Part shown: piece after piece, positions 46,482 through 54,895 of the stretch
Layout of the letters: each line of letters begins with the position of its first letter
Position numbering within the stretch: position 1 is the first letter of the stretch
Source of the DNA: Pseudomonas koreensis
GTDB taxonomy: Bacteria > Pseudomonadota > Gammaproteobacteria > Pseudomonadales > Pseudomonadaceae
Assembly (NCBI RefSeq): GCF_012986595.1
Contig: NZ_JAAQYM010000007.1
Location: 418,700 to 482,699, forward strand
DNA: 64,000 nt
Reading direction: 5' to 3'
Made by a program: the position numbers and the translations under genes
The notes under the pieces: generated by a model
What the model was told of the DNA's origin: nothing
Databases searched by the model: none
The model's input: the letters and a program-made list of their open reading frames with translations, nothing else

Positions 46482-47546
46482 TCAGGCCCGCAGACGTGCA
46501 GCTGCACTCGACAGTAACTGTTCCGTCGCACTGAATCCCAGGCAACCATCGGTGATCGATACGCCATAACGCAAAGCAGGGTTTAAAGGCTGGCAACCTT
46601 CGAACAGATGGGACTCGATCATCATGCCGATCAGGGAGCGATCACCCTGTAGGCGTTGCTCGAGCACCTCGTTGAATATCTGGGGTTGACGCAGGGGATC
46701 CTTGCCGCTGTTGGCGTGACTGCAGTCGACCATGATCCGGCTCGGAATCTTCGAGCGGGTCAAGTCAGCATGCACCCGGGCCACGCTCTCGCGATCGTAG
46801 TTCGGACCCTTGTGGCCACCGCGCAGTACCAGGTGTGTGTCGGGGTTCCCCGGGGTCTGGATAATCGCCGGGTGCCCTTGGCTGTCGACGCCGAAGTGAC
46901 GATGCGGATGCGCTGCCGAACGCATGGCGTCGACGGCTACGCTAACGCCACCGTCCGTGCCGTTCTTGAACCCCACGGGCACGTTCAGGCCGCTGGCCAT
47001 TTCCCGGTGGATCTGCGATTCGGTGGTGCGTGCGCCGATGGCGACCCAGCTCAGCAGGTCGTCGAAATAGCCCGCAGCCATTGGCTGCAGCAGCTCGGTG
47101 GCGATGGGCAGGCCCAGACGGATCATCTCGAGCATCAGTTCGCGGGACAGGGTCAGACCGCCGGCCATGTCATCGCTGCCGTCCAGATGCGGATCATAGG
47201 CGAGGCCTTTCCAGCCGACAGTAGTACGTGGTTTTTCGACGTAGGCGCGCATGACCAGGAGCATTTCGTCGCTGACGTCATGTGCCAGTCGGGAAAGCTT
47301 TTCGGCGTATTCGAGCGCAGAGTGCGGGTCGTGAATCGAGCAGGGACCGACGACAACCAGCAGGCGATGATCTTCGCCGTTGAGAATCGCGCGGACCGCC
47401 TGGCGGTGGGCAGCGACTTGCTGGGCGAGGGCATTGCTCAGGGGCAATTGCTGTTTGAGCTGCAACGAGCTGGGCAGACGCAGGGTCAGTGCTTCGTTGG
47501 CAGAATTGAGGGTGGACAGTGGCAGAGCAGAAACAGACGAGTTCAT
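46482..47546 (-). CDS. 3-deoxy-7-phosphoheptulonate (DAHP) synthase, class I
   Basis: 354 aa. Catalyses PEP + erythrose-4-phosphate to DAHP, the first shikimate step. Motifs: LLVVVGPCSIHDPHSALEYA, KPRTTVGWKGL, SWVAIGARTTESQIHRE, VGFKNGTDGG, LRGGHKGPNYD and VDCSHANSGKDP, all typical of AroF/G/H. Start MNSSVSALPL at 47546 (AGGAATCCCGAAT upstream). Transcription must pass a leader with two aromatic-rich peptides and a strong terminator, so expression is likely attenuated by aromatic aminoacyl-tRNA supply. The isoenzyme class (Phe, Tyr or Trp sensitive) cannot be assigned. Confidence 0.94.
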   Translation of the reverse strand: MNSSVSALPLSTLNSANEALTLRLPSSLQLKQQLPLSNALAQQVAAHRQAVRAILNGEDHRLLVVVGPCSIHDPHSALEYAEKLSRLAHDVSDEMLLVMRAYVEKPRTTVGWKGLAYDPHLDGSDDMAGGLTLSRELMLEMIRLGLPIATELLQPMAAGYFDDLLSWVAIGARTTESQIHREMASGLNVPVGFKNGTDGGVSVAVDAMRSAAHPHRHFGVDSQGHPAIIQTPGNPDTHLVLRGGHKGPNYDRESVARVHADLTRSKIPSRIMVDCSHANSGKDPLRQPQIFNEVLEQRLQGDRSLIGMMIESHLFEGCQPLNPALRYGVSITDGCLGFSATEQLLSSAAARLRA

Positions 47547-47593
47547 ATTCGGGATTCCTGGGCTGGCGGCGGGTGTTTCCCGCTCACTCGGCC

Positions 47594-47746
47594 CTACTGG
47601 GGTGTTCGACAATTGGCCGTATTGGCTGCGTGTGTGTGCTTGCCACCTGTGGGTGACCGATCGGAGGCGGCAGGCTGTCCCGAGCGGAGGCTGGTAAATC
47701 GCCAGGCGGTAAAACTGTCGTAACGGTAATAAGTGGCGTAGTTCAT
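47594..47746 (-). CDS. Second aromatic-rich leader peptide of the DAHP synthase gene
   Basis: 50 codons starting MNYATYYRYDSFTAWRFTSL: seven aromatic residues among the first 17 (four Tyr, two Phe, one Trp). GAGGA lies 8 bases before the ATG, the best ribosome site in the leader. It stands after the terminator and ends 47 bp before the synthase ATG. The rest (RSGQPAASDRSPTGGK...) is polar and unremarkable. A GCGGG-AAACA-CCCGC hairpin follows its stop. It could act as a second translational sensor or a small protein. Confidence 0.7.
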   Translation of the reverse strand: MNYATYYRYDSFTAWRFTSLRSGQPAASDRSPTGGKHTHAANTANCRTPQ

Positions 47747-47798
47747 TTCGTGATTCCTCAAAGTGTCTGGTGTGTTGCTGTAAAAAATGTTGGGCCTG

Positions 47799-47836
47799 AA
47801 AAAACAAAACCCCCGGTCGGGAGGCCGACCGGGGGT
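47799..47836 (-). terminator. Attenuator terminator in the DAHP synthase leader
   Basis: Leftward AACCCCCGGTCGG-CCT-CCGACCGGGGGTT followed by TTGTTTTTT. It lies between leader peptide 1 and leader peptide 2, about 250 bp before the synthase ATG, where only an attenuator makes sense. Confidence 0.93.
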
Positions 47837-47883
47837 TGAGAATTCTCTGGTAGGCGACCCGTTTTCATGGGCGCCGGTGGGTA

Positions 47884-48012
47884 TCAGGCGCGCCAGTGGC
47901 TAAACCAATACCCAAAATAAAAGCTGGCTGGAGCGCAGACGCCATTCACCCGGGCAGCCGCAACCGAGCGCAGGGCGCTGGCGGAACGAAGCTGTGAGAG
48001 GGCGTTGAACAT
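47884..48012 (-). CDS. First aromatic leader peptide of the DAHP synthase gene
   Basis: 42 codons, MFNALSQLRSASALRSVAAAR..., ending ASFYFGYWFSHWRA. In the last 12 residues there are three Phe, two Tyr and two Trp, the classical pattern of an attenuation sensor peptide. GGAGAC precedes the ATG by six bases. The stop is about 50 bp before the terminator stem, the usual distance for ribosome-stalling control. Confidence 0.88.
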   Translation of the reverse strand: MFNALSQLRSASALRSVAAARVNGVCAPASFYFGYWFSHWRA

Positions 48013-48036
48013 GGTCTGTCTCCGATGAATGCGCCG

Positions 48037-48066
48037 AGCTTACTAGAGGCTCGTAGGCCTGAGCAA
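48037..48066 (-). promoter_or_regulatory. Candidate promoter of the DAHP synthase leader
   Basis: Leftward TTGCTC (48066-48061), 18-bp spacer, TAAGCT (48042-48037), 25 bp upstream of the leader ATG. Moderate match to the housekeeping consensus. Confidence 0.4.
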
Positions 48067-48166
48067 TCAGAAATTGCTATCGCTCATTCAGCGCGTTACC
48101 TATCGCTTGAGTGCCACAGACGTTGTGACACACTGGGTGTTTTGTCAGAGGCCACAAGGAAGAATC

Positions 48167-48925
48167 ATGTCAACGCTCACTGTCGCTGCAGCACAGTCGC
48201 TTTCCATTGCTGGTGATCTGGCCGCGAACATTGCCGCTCATTTGCGTTTCATGACCGTGGCGGCGAAACACGGGGTCGAGCTTTTGGTGTTCCCCGAGCT
48301 ATCCCTGACGGGCTACGAAGGCCAGTTGGCCGCTGACATGGCGATCGACCCGCAGGACGCGGTGCTGCAACCCTTGCGCGAACGGGCTCAAAAACTGGGT
48401 ATCAACGCTGTCGTCGGCATGCCGATTCGTCTGAAAGAGGGTTCGCAGGCGCTGATCGGCGCTTTGACGTTAGGCGGGGACGGCTCTCTTGAGGTCTACA
48501 GCAAACAACATTTGCACACCGGTGAAGAGCGTTTCTTTGCACCCGGTTCCGGTGGCTCGTTTCTGCGTGTAGGCAGTGACAGCGTGGCACTGGCTGTCTG
48601 CGCTGATTTTTCCCACGCCAGCCACGCAGCAACCGCCGCCGGCCATGGTGCCAACCTGTATGCGGCAGGGGTGCTGATCGGAGAAAGCGGCTATGACGCA
48701 GACAGCGCGCTGCTGCAGGGGTACGCCGAAAAGCACTCGATGGCGGTGCTGATGGCTAACCATGCCGGGCTTACGGGCGGGTGGCAGTCGGCCGGGCGTA
48801 GCGCAATCTGGTCTGAAAACGGCTCGCTGGTGGTGGCTGCGCCGGGGGCGGGCGAACTGTTGGTGATAGCGCGGCGTGATGCCGGCGAATGGCAAGGGCG
48901 GGTGGTTTCCGTGGCGGTGGCGTAA
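48167..48925 (+). CDS. Carbon-nitrogen hydrolase (nitrilase superfamily)
   Basis: 252 aa. The catalytic triad is readable: Glu in LLVFPELSLTGYEG, Lys in VYSKQHLHTGEERFFAPG, Cys in LAVCADFSHASHA. Substrates of this branch are amides or ureido compounds; none can be assigned. AAGGA precedes the ATG at 48167. Its stop overlaps the GNAT start (TAATG), so the two are an operon, divergent from the DAHP synthase leader. Confidence 0.88.
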   Translation: MSTLTVAAAQSLSIAGDLAANIAAHLRFMTVAAKHGVELLVFPELSLTGYEGQLAADMAIDPQDAVLQPLRERAQKLGINAVVGMPIRLKEGSQALIGALTLGGDGSLEVYSKQHLHTGEERFFAPGSGGSFLRVGSDSVALAVCADFSHASHAATAAGHGANLYAAGVLIGESGYDADSALLQGYAEKHSMAVLMANHAGLTGGWQSAGRSAIWSENGSLVVAAPGAGELLVIARRDAGEWQGRVVSVAVA

Positions 48926-49368
48926 TGGCGTACTGTTTGCGGCGCGCGGGACCTGATGATCTGGAGTTTGCCCGAGCGCTGGCGTGTCGGAATATGCTGC
49001 GCTATTACATTGACCACGATCTGCTATGGCAGGACGAAGCGTTCGATGTTGGTTGGACCGGACGTGACAACTGGCTGATTTTGCTGGATGACGTCACCGT
49101 GGGCTTTTTCAGCCTCAGTCGTGATCGTCGGGCGTTGTACATTCGCGAGCTGCAAGTTGCCGAAAATTTTCACCGGCAGGGCGCAGGATCCTGGGCGATT
49201 GATCAGGTTATCGCCATGGTTCGCGCAGAAGGGCGCCCGGCGTTGCGCCTGACCGTATTCAAAAATAATCCGGCGCAAAGCCTGTATAAGAGAAAAGGCT
49301 TGCAGGTGTGCGGCGAGGACGAGTGTTTCCTGAGGATGCAGCTCGTTTTCAGTACACCTGTGCTCTGA
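48925..49368 (+). CDS. GNAT family N-acetyltransferase
   Basis: 147 aa. GNAT core with acetyl-CoA binding motif FHRQGAGSWAIDQVIAMV, preceding strand ALYIRELQVAENF and C-terminal NPAQSLYKRKGLQVCGEDECFLRM. Acceptor unknown. Start overlaps the hydrolase stop. Confidence 0.88.
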   Translation: MAYCLRRAGPDDLEFARALACRNMLRYYIDHDLLWQDEAFDVGWTGRDNWLILLDDVTVGFFSLSRDRRALYIRELQVAENFHRQGAGSWAIDQVIAMVRAEGRPALRLTVFKNNPAQSLYKRKGLQVCGEDECFLRMQLVFSTPVL

Positions 49369-49495
49369 AACCCACGGCTGGCAAGCCCTCGATGATGAAT
49401 TGAAACTTTTTAAATGACGCTTGCCGCTAGGTCTGTCGGGCACTTTTTGCTAAGGTGTCGGGCATCCCAATAAGACCATATCGCGAGGTGTCTGC

Positions 49496-50137
49496 TTGAT
49501 TAGGGGGCTAGTGGTCGATGACCATGATCTCGTTCGTACAGGCATTACACGTATGCTGGCCGATATCGATGGCTTGCAGGTGGTTGGCCAGGCCGAATCC
49601 GGGGAAGAATCCCTGATCAAGGCCCGTGAGTTGAAACCCGATGTGGTCCTGATGGACGTCAAGATGCCCGGTATCGGTGGTCTTGAGGCCACACGCAAGC
49701 TGTTGCGCAGTCATCCGGACATCAAGGTCGTTGCTGTCACGGTATGTGAGGAAGATCCGTTTCCGACGCGTCTGCTGCAGGCCGGTGCCGCCGGATACCT
49801 GACCAAGGGCGCGGGTCTGCCGGAAATGGTCCAGGCCATTCGGCTGGTCTTTGCCGGGCAGCGCTACATCAGTCCGCAGATTGCCCAGCAACTGGCGATC
49901 AAATCGTTCCAGCCCACCAACGATTCGCCTTTCGATGCCCTGTCCGAACGAGAAATCCAGATCGCATTGATGATTGTCGGTTGTCAGAAGGTGCAGATTA
50001 TTTCCGACAAGCTCTGCCTGTCGCCGAAAACGGTGAACACCTACCGCTACCGGATCTTTGAAAAGCTGTCGATCAGCAGCGATGTCGAGCTGACCTTGCT
50101 GGCTGTACGCCACGGCATGGTTGATGCCAGCGCCTGA
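49496..50137 (+). CDS. gacA: Response regulator GacA
   Basis: 213-aa NarL-type response regulator of the GacS/GacA system that drives transcription of Rsm small RNAs and so controls secondary metabolism. Receiver with phospho-Asp54 (VVLMDVKMPG), acidic D8/D9 and K in YLTKGAG; LuxR-type helix-turn-helix ALSEREIQIALMIVGCQKVQIISDKLCLSPKTVNTYRYRIFEKL. It starts at TTG 49496 (read as MIRGLVVDDHD) with AGGTG upstream; no ATG is available, and TTG is the known gacA start in related strains. uvrC begins 2 bp after its stop. Confidence 0.97.
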   Translation: MIRGLVVDDHDLVRTGITRMLADIDGLQVVGQAESGEESLIKARELKPDVVLMDVKMPGIGGLEATRKLLRSHPDIKVVAVTVCEEDPFPTRLLQAGAAGYLTKGAGLPEMVQAIRLVFAGQRYISPQIAQQLAIKSFQPTNDSPFDALSEREIQIALMIVGCQKVQIISDKLCLSPKTVNTYRYRIFEKLSISSDVELTLLAVRHGMVDASA

Positions 50138-50139
50138 CC

Positions 50140-51963
50140 ATGACTGAAACATTCGATTCCGGCGCCTTCCTGGCGACTGTCAGTGGGCGTCCTGGCGTTT
50201 ATCGCATGTTCGACAGCGATGCGCGCCTGCTGTACGTCGGCAAGGCCAAGAACCTCAAGAAGCGCCTTGCGAGCTATTTTCGCAAGACCGGTCTGGCGCC
50301 GAAAACCGCTGCACTGGTCGGGCGTATCGCTCAGGTCGAAACGACCATCACCGCCAACGAAACCGAGGCGTTGCTGCTTGAGCAGACGCTGATCAAGGAA
50401 TGGCGCCCGCCGTACAACATTCTGTTGCGCGACGATAAGTCCTACCCCTACGTGTTTCTTTCCGACGGCCAATTCCCGCGCTTGAGCATTCATCGCGGCG
50501 CGAAAAAGGCCAAGGGCAAGTATTTCGGCCCTTACCCGAGCGCCGGGGCCATCCGCGAAAGTCTCAGTCTGCTGCAAAAGACCTTTTTCGTCCGTCAGTG
50601 CGAAGACAGCTATTACAAGAACCGCACGCGCCCGTGCCTTCAGTATCAAATCAAACGCTGCAAGGCGCCTTGTGTCGGACTGGTCGAGCCTGAGGTCTAC
50701 GCCGAGGATGTTCGCCATTCGGTGATGTTTCTAGAGGGGCGCAGTCACGCGCTCACCAATGAGCTCTCTACGGCGATGGAAGAGGCCGCGATCAATCTCG
50801 AGTTTGAGCGTGCCGCCGAACTGCGCGACCAGATTGCCTTGCTGCGCCGGGTTCAGGATCAGCAAAGCATGGAAGGCGGCACTGGCGACATCGACGTCGT
50901 TGCCGCCTTCGTCAATCCGGGTGGCGCCTGCGTTCATTTGATCAGCGTGCGCGGCGGACGAGTGCTGGGCAGCAAGAACTTCTTCCCGCAGGTGGGTATC
51001 GAGGAGGACGTTGCGGAAGTCATGGCGGCGTTTCTTGGTCAGTACTTCATCAGCAGTCCGGAGCGCGACCTGCCGAGCGAACTGATCGTCAACGTGATCC
51101 CCGAAGACGCCACGGCACTGATCGATGCCATCCACGAGTTGCGCGGTCGCGAACTGTCCATCAGCCACCGGGTGCGTGGCACGCGCGCACGCTGGCAGCA
51201 GTTGGCGGTCACCAATGCCGAGCAGGCGCTGGGGGCGCGTCTGGCCAACCGCCAACACACCGCCGCGCGTTTCGATGCGCTGGCGCAAGTGCTGAATCTG
51301 GATGAGCCGCCGCAGCGCCTGGAATGCTATGACATCAGTCATTCCAGTGGCGAGGCCACCGTGGCCTCCTGTGTCGTGTTCGGCCCGGAAGGCGCGATCA
51401 AGTCCGACTATCGCCGCTACAACATTGAAGGCGTCACGGCGGGCGATGACTATGCGGCCATGCATCAGGCGTTGACCCGGCGTTTCAGCAAACTGAAGGA
51501 CGGGGAGGGCAAGTTGCCGGACATCCTGTTGGTGGACGGCGGTAAGGGTCAGTTGTCGATGGCCCGCGACGTGTTGAATGAACTGGCGGTGCCTGATCTC
51601 ATCCTTTTGGGTGTGGCGAAGGGCGCAACGCGCAAGGCAGGCTTCGAAACTTTGTATCTTAATGATGCCGCGCACGAGTTCACGTTGCGTGGCGATTCGC
51701 CTGCGCTGCACCTGATCCAGCAGATTCGTGACGAAGCTCACCGCTTCGCGATTACCGGACACCGCGCCCGGCGCGGTAAAACCCGCCGCACCTCGACGCT
51801 CGAAGGCGTTGCGGGCGTGGGACCGACCCGACGTCGGGACTTGTTGAAACATTTTGGTGGATTGCAGGAGCTGTCTCGTGCAAGCATCGAAGAGATCGCC
51901 AAAGCACCGGGGATCAGTAAAAAGCTCGCAGAGTCGATTTATGCAAACCTGCATAGCGAGTAG
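50140..51963 (+). CDS. uvrC: Excinuclease ABC subunit C
   Basis: 607 aa. Makes both incisions in nucleotide excision repair. GIY-YIG domain (GVYRMFDSDARLLYVGKAKNLKKRLASYF), UVR motif (INLEFERAAELRDQIALLRRVQ), RNase H-like C-terminal nuclease (ECYDISHSSGEATVASCVVF, LLVDGGKGQLSMA) and two helix-hairpin-helix units at the end (GVGPTRRRDLLKHFGG, APGISKKLAESIYANL). Cotranscribed with gacA as in other pseudomonads. Confidence 0.98.
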   Translation: MTETFDSGAFLATVSGRPGVYRMFDSDARLLYVGKAKNLKKRLASYFRKTGLAPKTAALVGRIAQVETTITANETEALLLEQTLIKEWRPPYNILLRDDKSYPYVFLSDGQFPRLSIHRGAKKAKGKYFGPYPSAGAIRESLSLLQKTFFVRQCEDSYYKNRTRPCLQYQIKRCKAPCVGLVEPEVYAEDVRHSVMFLEGRSHALTNELSTAMEEAAINLEFERAAELRDQIALLRRVQDQQSMEGGTGDIDVVAAFVNPGGACVHLISVRGGRVLGSKNFFPQVGIEEDVAEVMAAFLGQYFISSPERDLPSELIVNVIPEDATALIDAIHELRGRELSISHRVRGTRARWQQLAVTNAEQALGARLANRQHTAARFDALAQVLNLDEPPQRLECYDISHSSGEATVASCVVFGPEGAIKSDYRRYNIEGVTAGDDYAAMHQALTRRFSKLKDGEGKLPDILLVDGGKGQLSMARDVLNELAVPDLILLGVAKGATRKAGFETLYLNDAAHEFTLRGDSPALHLIQQIRDEAHRFAITGHRARRGKTRRTSTLEGVAGVGPTRRRDLLKHFGGLQELSRASIEEIAKAPGISKKLAESIYANLHSE

Positions 51964-51995
51964 AATGCCAACTCACCTCGTAGCCAGTTGTGCCG

Positions 51996-52556
51996 ATGAA
52001 TATCCCTAATCTGATTACCGTTCTACGCGTCCTGCTCATCCCGATCTTCATATTGCTGTTCTATCTGCCTTACCAGTGGAGTTACATGGCGTCCGCCTCG
52101 GTATTCGCCTTTGCGGCGGCCACTGACTGGCTGGATGGCTACCTGGCACGTCGCCTGGAGCAAAGCACGCCGTTCGGCGCCTTCCTCGATCCGGTCGCCG
52201 ACAAGCTGATGGTGGCCGTGGCATTGGTGCTGTTGGTGCAGGAACACGGCAACTTGTGGCTGACGCTGCCCGCTGCAGTCATCATTGGCCGAGAGATCGT
52301 CGTCTCGGCCTTGCGTGAGTGGATGGCCGAACTCGGCGCCCGTGCCCACGTAGCGGTGTCCAATCTCGGCAAGTGGAAAACTGCGGCGCAGATGCTGGCG
52401 CTGGTGATCCTGCTGGCCAATCCTCGCGACTTCAGCTTCTGGGTCTTGCTGGGTTACTCGTTGCTGATGATCTCGGCAGGCCTGACATTGTGGTCGATGG
52501 TTCAATACCTGCGGGCTGCCTGGCCACATCTGAAAACCGACGTTGAAAAGAAATAA
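51996..52556 (+). CDS. pgsA: CDP-diacylglycerol-glycerol-3-phosphate 3-phosphatidyltransferase
   Basis: 186-aa membrane enzyme of phosphatidylglycerol synthesis. The CDP-alcohol phosphotransferase motif D-x2-DG-x2-AR-x8-G-x3-D-x3-D is complete (DWLDGYLARR...GAFLDPVADK). Four to five helices. ATG 51996 (MNIPNLITVLRV) is the usual start; a GTG two codons earlier is possible. Confidence 0.96.
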   Translation: MNIPNLITVLRVLLIPIFILLFYLPYQWSYMASASVFAFAAATDWLDGYLARRLEQSTPFGAFLDPVADKLMVAVALVLLVQEHGNLWLTLPAAVIIGREIVVSALREWMAELGARAHVAVSNLGKWKTAAQMLALVILLANPRDFSFWVLLGYSLLMISAGLTLWSMVQYLRAAWPHLKTDVEKK

Positions 52557-52576
52557 AACTTTTTTGAATCAAAGGG

Positions 52577-52604
52577 TTGACGGGGCATCTGAAATCTATA
52601 GAAT
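52577..52604 (+). promoter_or_regulatory. tRNA promoter
   Basis: TTGACG, 16-bp spacer, TAGAAT, followed by GCGCC, 12 bp before tRNA-Gly. Confidence 0.7.
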
Positions 52605-52616
52605 GCGCCACACCAA

Positions 52617-52692
<76 letters not shown>

Positions 52693-52738
52693 AGTTTGTA
52701 CGCGGTTGTTGTTGTGCTACTAGACAGCGATCGTTTGA

Positions 52739-52812
52739 GGCCGAGTAGCAAAATGGTTATGCAGTGGATTGCAAATCCACCTACGCCGGTTCGATTCCGA
52801 CCTCGGCCTCCA
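52739..52812 (+). tRNA. tRNA-Cys (GCA)
   Basis: 74 nt. Acceptor GGCCGAG/CTCGGCC, anticodon stem TGGATTGCAAATCCA with GCA, T-arm GCCGGTTCGATTCCGAC, CCA encoded. Confidence 0.98.
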
Positions 52813-52820
52813 CTATAAAC

Positions 52821-52857
52821 AAGCTCCGTAGATCGATGATTTACGGAGCTTTTTTAT
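52821..52857 (+). terminator. Terminator after tRNA-Cys
   Basis: AAGCTCCGTA/TACGGAGCTT stem followed by T-run. Confidence 0.9.
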
Positions 52858-53006
52858 TTCCAGTGCGCTGCAAGATTTAGTCTTGAAATCAGCCACTGCG
52901 AACTTGCTTCAACGGGACGTGATGTATATATTTCCCGCTCTGCTTCACAAGGCTCAATACAGTCAAGTACGTTGAATGACTGATATGAGCGCTGCACCGC
53001 GCTACC

Positions 53007-53093
53007 GCCCGAATGGCGAAACTGGTAGACGCATGGGACTTAAAATCCCCCGCTCGTAAGGGCGTGCCGGTTCGATTCCGGCTTCGGGCACCA
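53007..53093 (+). tRNA. tRNA-Leu (TAA), prophage attachment gene
   Basis: 87 nt with the long variable arm of a class II tRNA (CCCGCTCGTAAGGGCGT). Acceptor GCCCGAA/TTCGGGC, anticodon TAA, CCA encoded. A phage integrase gene begins less than 100 bp downstream, pointing back at it, which marks its 3' end as the likely attachment site. Confidence 0.97.
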
Positions 53094-53101
53094 TGAATAT
53101 C

Positions 53102-53146
53102 AAGGGCTTGCATGAAATACCTCGTGCAAGCCCTTAGTTCTTTTTT
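53102..53146 (+). terminator. Terminator after tRNA-Leu
   Basis: AAGGGCTTGCA/TGCAAGCCCTT stem with a 12-base loop, then GTTCTTTTTT. Confidence 0.85.
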
Positions 53147-53186
53147 CCGCAATCAGAAAATCTTTTCCGCAATTCGAAACCGTTGG

Positions 53187-54218
53187 TCACTTCGTAGGGG
53201 TTACCTTCATGCCCTTACGCATCCGAATGTACTGCTCCGTCATCCCGACAGTTGTATGCCCTAACTGGTCTCGAGCTTCGCGAATGCTCCCCGTCGACTC
53301 CTCTTTGTCAGTTGCCGCTTTTGCTCGTAAATCCCGCATCTGAAATTCTGCTTTCGGAATCCCGGCTGCCTCCCTAGCGTCATCAAATCTTTTCCTGAGC
53401 ATGCTCGTCGTCATCGGCTGTCCAGAGTCGATTACCACAAGGCGTGTTGATCTGATTTTGTAGCCAGCCTTTCGAGCCATGATTCGATCTATCACAATTT
53501 TGAGCTCTCCAATAATCTCGATCCTTCGTTTCGCACCAGTCTTCCCCTGCTGGACGGAAAGCTTTCCGTCTTTGATATCTCGCTCATCCATCTTCAGTGT
53601 GTCGGCCACCCTTTGTCCTGTCAGATAGAACAGGTCCAGGGCATCTCTCAATGGTTGATCGGCGTACAGATATGCTTTGGCAAGAACGTCGTCTTCGACA
53701 TATACGTCGCGACCAGATTCCTTATTGCCCTTTATCCCGGCGCAGGGGTTTGCCAGAGACGTGTAACCATTCTCGCGAGCAAAGTTCCAAATGGAGCTGA
53801 GTAAGGCCTTTTCTCGATTCGCGCGAATTGGTGCTGTTTTGCCCCGGTGACGAAGGTACTGACTGACATGCTTCGGTTCGATCGCTTCAAGCGGGGCAGG
53901 CGGATCGTTGAAGAACAGCAGAAGGTTTTTAAGTTCGCGCGCGTTGTCCTTTTGAGTGGCATGGGCTTTGGTTGGAACGACCTCCTTCGTATAGAGCTCG
54001 GCAACGTATGCAAAAGTTAATACTTCTTGCATTAAAGCCTGAGATACACGGCTTTTCTCCAGTTTTGCGTACTCTAAGATGGCAAGGCCATAGTCAGTAC
54101 CCAGGGGGATTTCTTTGCGCGGTTTTCCACCAGTGTCGTACAAGTAGTAGGTTGTTTTGCCGCGCTTTCTCTCACGCAAGCGGGGAATGCTCCCCGGTTT
54201 CGTTGGTCTTCGTCCCAT
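53187..54218 (-). CDS. Tyrosine recombinase/phage integrase
   Basis: 343 aa. N-terminal arm-binding region (MGRRPTKPGSIPRLRERKRGKTTYYLYDTGGKPRKE), core-binding SAM-like domain, and catalytic domain with Arg in YLTGQRVADTLKM, Lys in VQQGKTGAKRR, R-x2-R in FQMRDLRAKAATD (first box residue R instead of the usual H), His in DQLGHTTVGM and Tyr in EQYIRMR. It should catalyse integration at the adjacent tRNA-Leu. Start directly follows the DUF4224 stop. Confidence 0.95.
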   Translation of the reverse strand: MGRRPTKPGSIPRLRERKRGKTTYYLYDTGGKPRKEIPLGTDYGLAILEYAKLEKSRVSQALMQEVLTFAYVAELYTKEVVPTKAHATQKDNARELKNLLLFFNDPPAPLEAIEPKHVSQYLRHRGKTAPIRANREKALLSSIWNFARENGYTSLANPCAGIKGNKESGRDVYVEDDVLAKAYLYADQPLRDALDLFYLTGQRVADTLKMDERDIKDGKLSVQQGKTGAKRRIEIIGELKIVIDRIMARKAGYKIRSTRLVVIDSGQPMTTSMLRKRFDDAREAAGIPKAEFQMRDLRAKAATDKEESTGSIREARDQLGHTTVGMTEQYIRMRKGMKVTPTK

Positions 54219-54425
54219 CTATCCCACCAAGCGTGGCTGCCACTTCGGCGTTTCCGATGTGGTGGTGGTTGACCCTGTTAGCGCTGAAGTCACGACGCAG
54301 GGCCATCCATTCCTTTTTATCGTATGGCGGATGCCATTTCTCTTTAAAACGGTGATCTGACCTGCTTTAGTTTTGGCGCCGGTCAATTCGCATACTTGCT
54401 CATGGCTTAAAAACTGGATTGTCAT
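54219..54425 (-). CDS. DUF4224 protein, possible excisionase
   Basis: 68 aa: FLSHEQVCELTGAKTKAGQITVLKRNGIRHTIKRNGWPCVV matches the DUF4224 pattern found just upstream of phage integrases. It looks like a small winged-helix, and position suggests a recombination directionality factor, by inference only. AAGGAGG precedes the ATG, which overlaps the upstream stop (ATGA). Confidence 0.8.
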   Translation of the reverse strand: MTIQFLSHEQVCELTGAKTKAGQITVLKRNGIRHTIKRNGWPCVVTSALTGSTTTTSETPKWQPRLVG

Positions 54426-54895
54426 GCTGCCTCCTTGCTAGGTCCTAAAGCGTTTCTCAAAGGTGCTTGCTGATTGGAGTGTTCGTCCTTCGAGGTCGGC
54501 GGCAAGCTTCCTGCCATCGCAAGTGCTTGTGTACGAAGGGACCGAGCATCACGTTCAAGTTTCTTCCCGGTACGAAAAGCGCTGAACGTCTCGGCCGCGA
54601 TACGCAGCAGCTCGCCGATGGCGATCAGCGTCTGGTGCTCGGCCGGGCCGAAGTGCGGATCTGCTTCAAGTCGTTTGCAGGCTTGTGCCAGGCGCGTGTA
54701 ATCGGCTCGGATGAACTGCAGAGAGGACTGAAGCTCTCGGATGGTTTTGGCACTTGCGGCGCGCTGGATATCTTCGCCCTCGCGTAGGCCGGTCTTTCGT
54801 CCATCGCTGCGGCCCATGATGTAACCGCCCCAGACAAGCAAGGCGGCTAGAACTATCAGGATGACGAGTGCGCCGACTTGTATTGGGGTCATCAT
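54422..54895 (-). CDS. Phage protein with one N-terminal membrane helix
   Basis: 157 aa. One transmembrane helix (VGALVILIVLAALLVWGGYIMG), then a charged helical region (ADYTRLAQACKRLEADP, LERDARSLRTQA) that may be coiled coil. No family recognised. Its start overlaps the prtN-like stop by 4 bp; GGAG lies 8 bases upstream. Confidence 0.75.
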   Translation of the reverse strand: MMTPIQVGALVILIVLAALLVWGGYIMGRSDGRKTGLREGEDIQRAASAKTIRELQSSLQFIRADYTRLAQACKRLEADPHFGPAEHQTLIAIGELLRIAAETFSAFRTGKKLERDARSLRTQALAMAGSLPPTSKDEHSNQQAPLRNALGPSKEAA

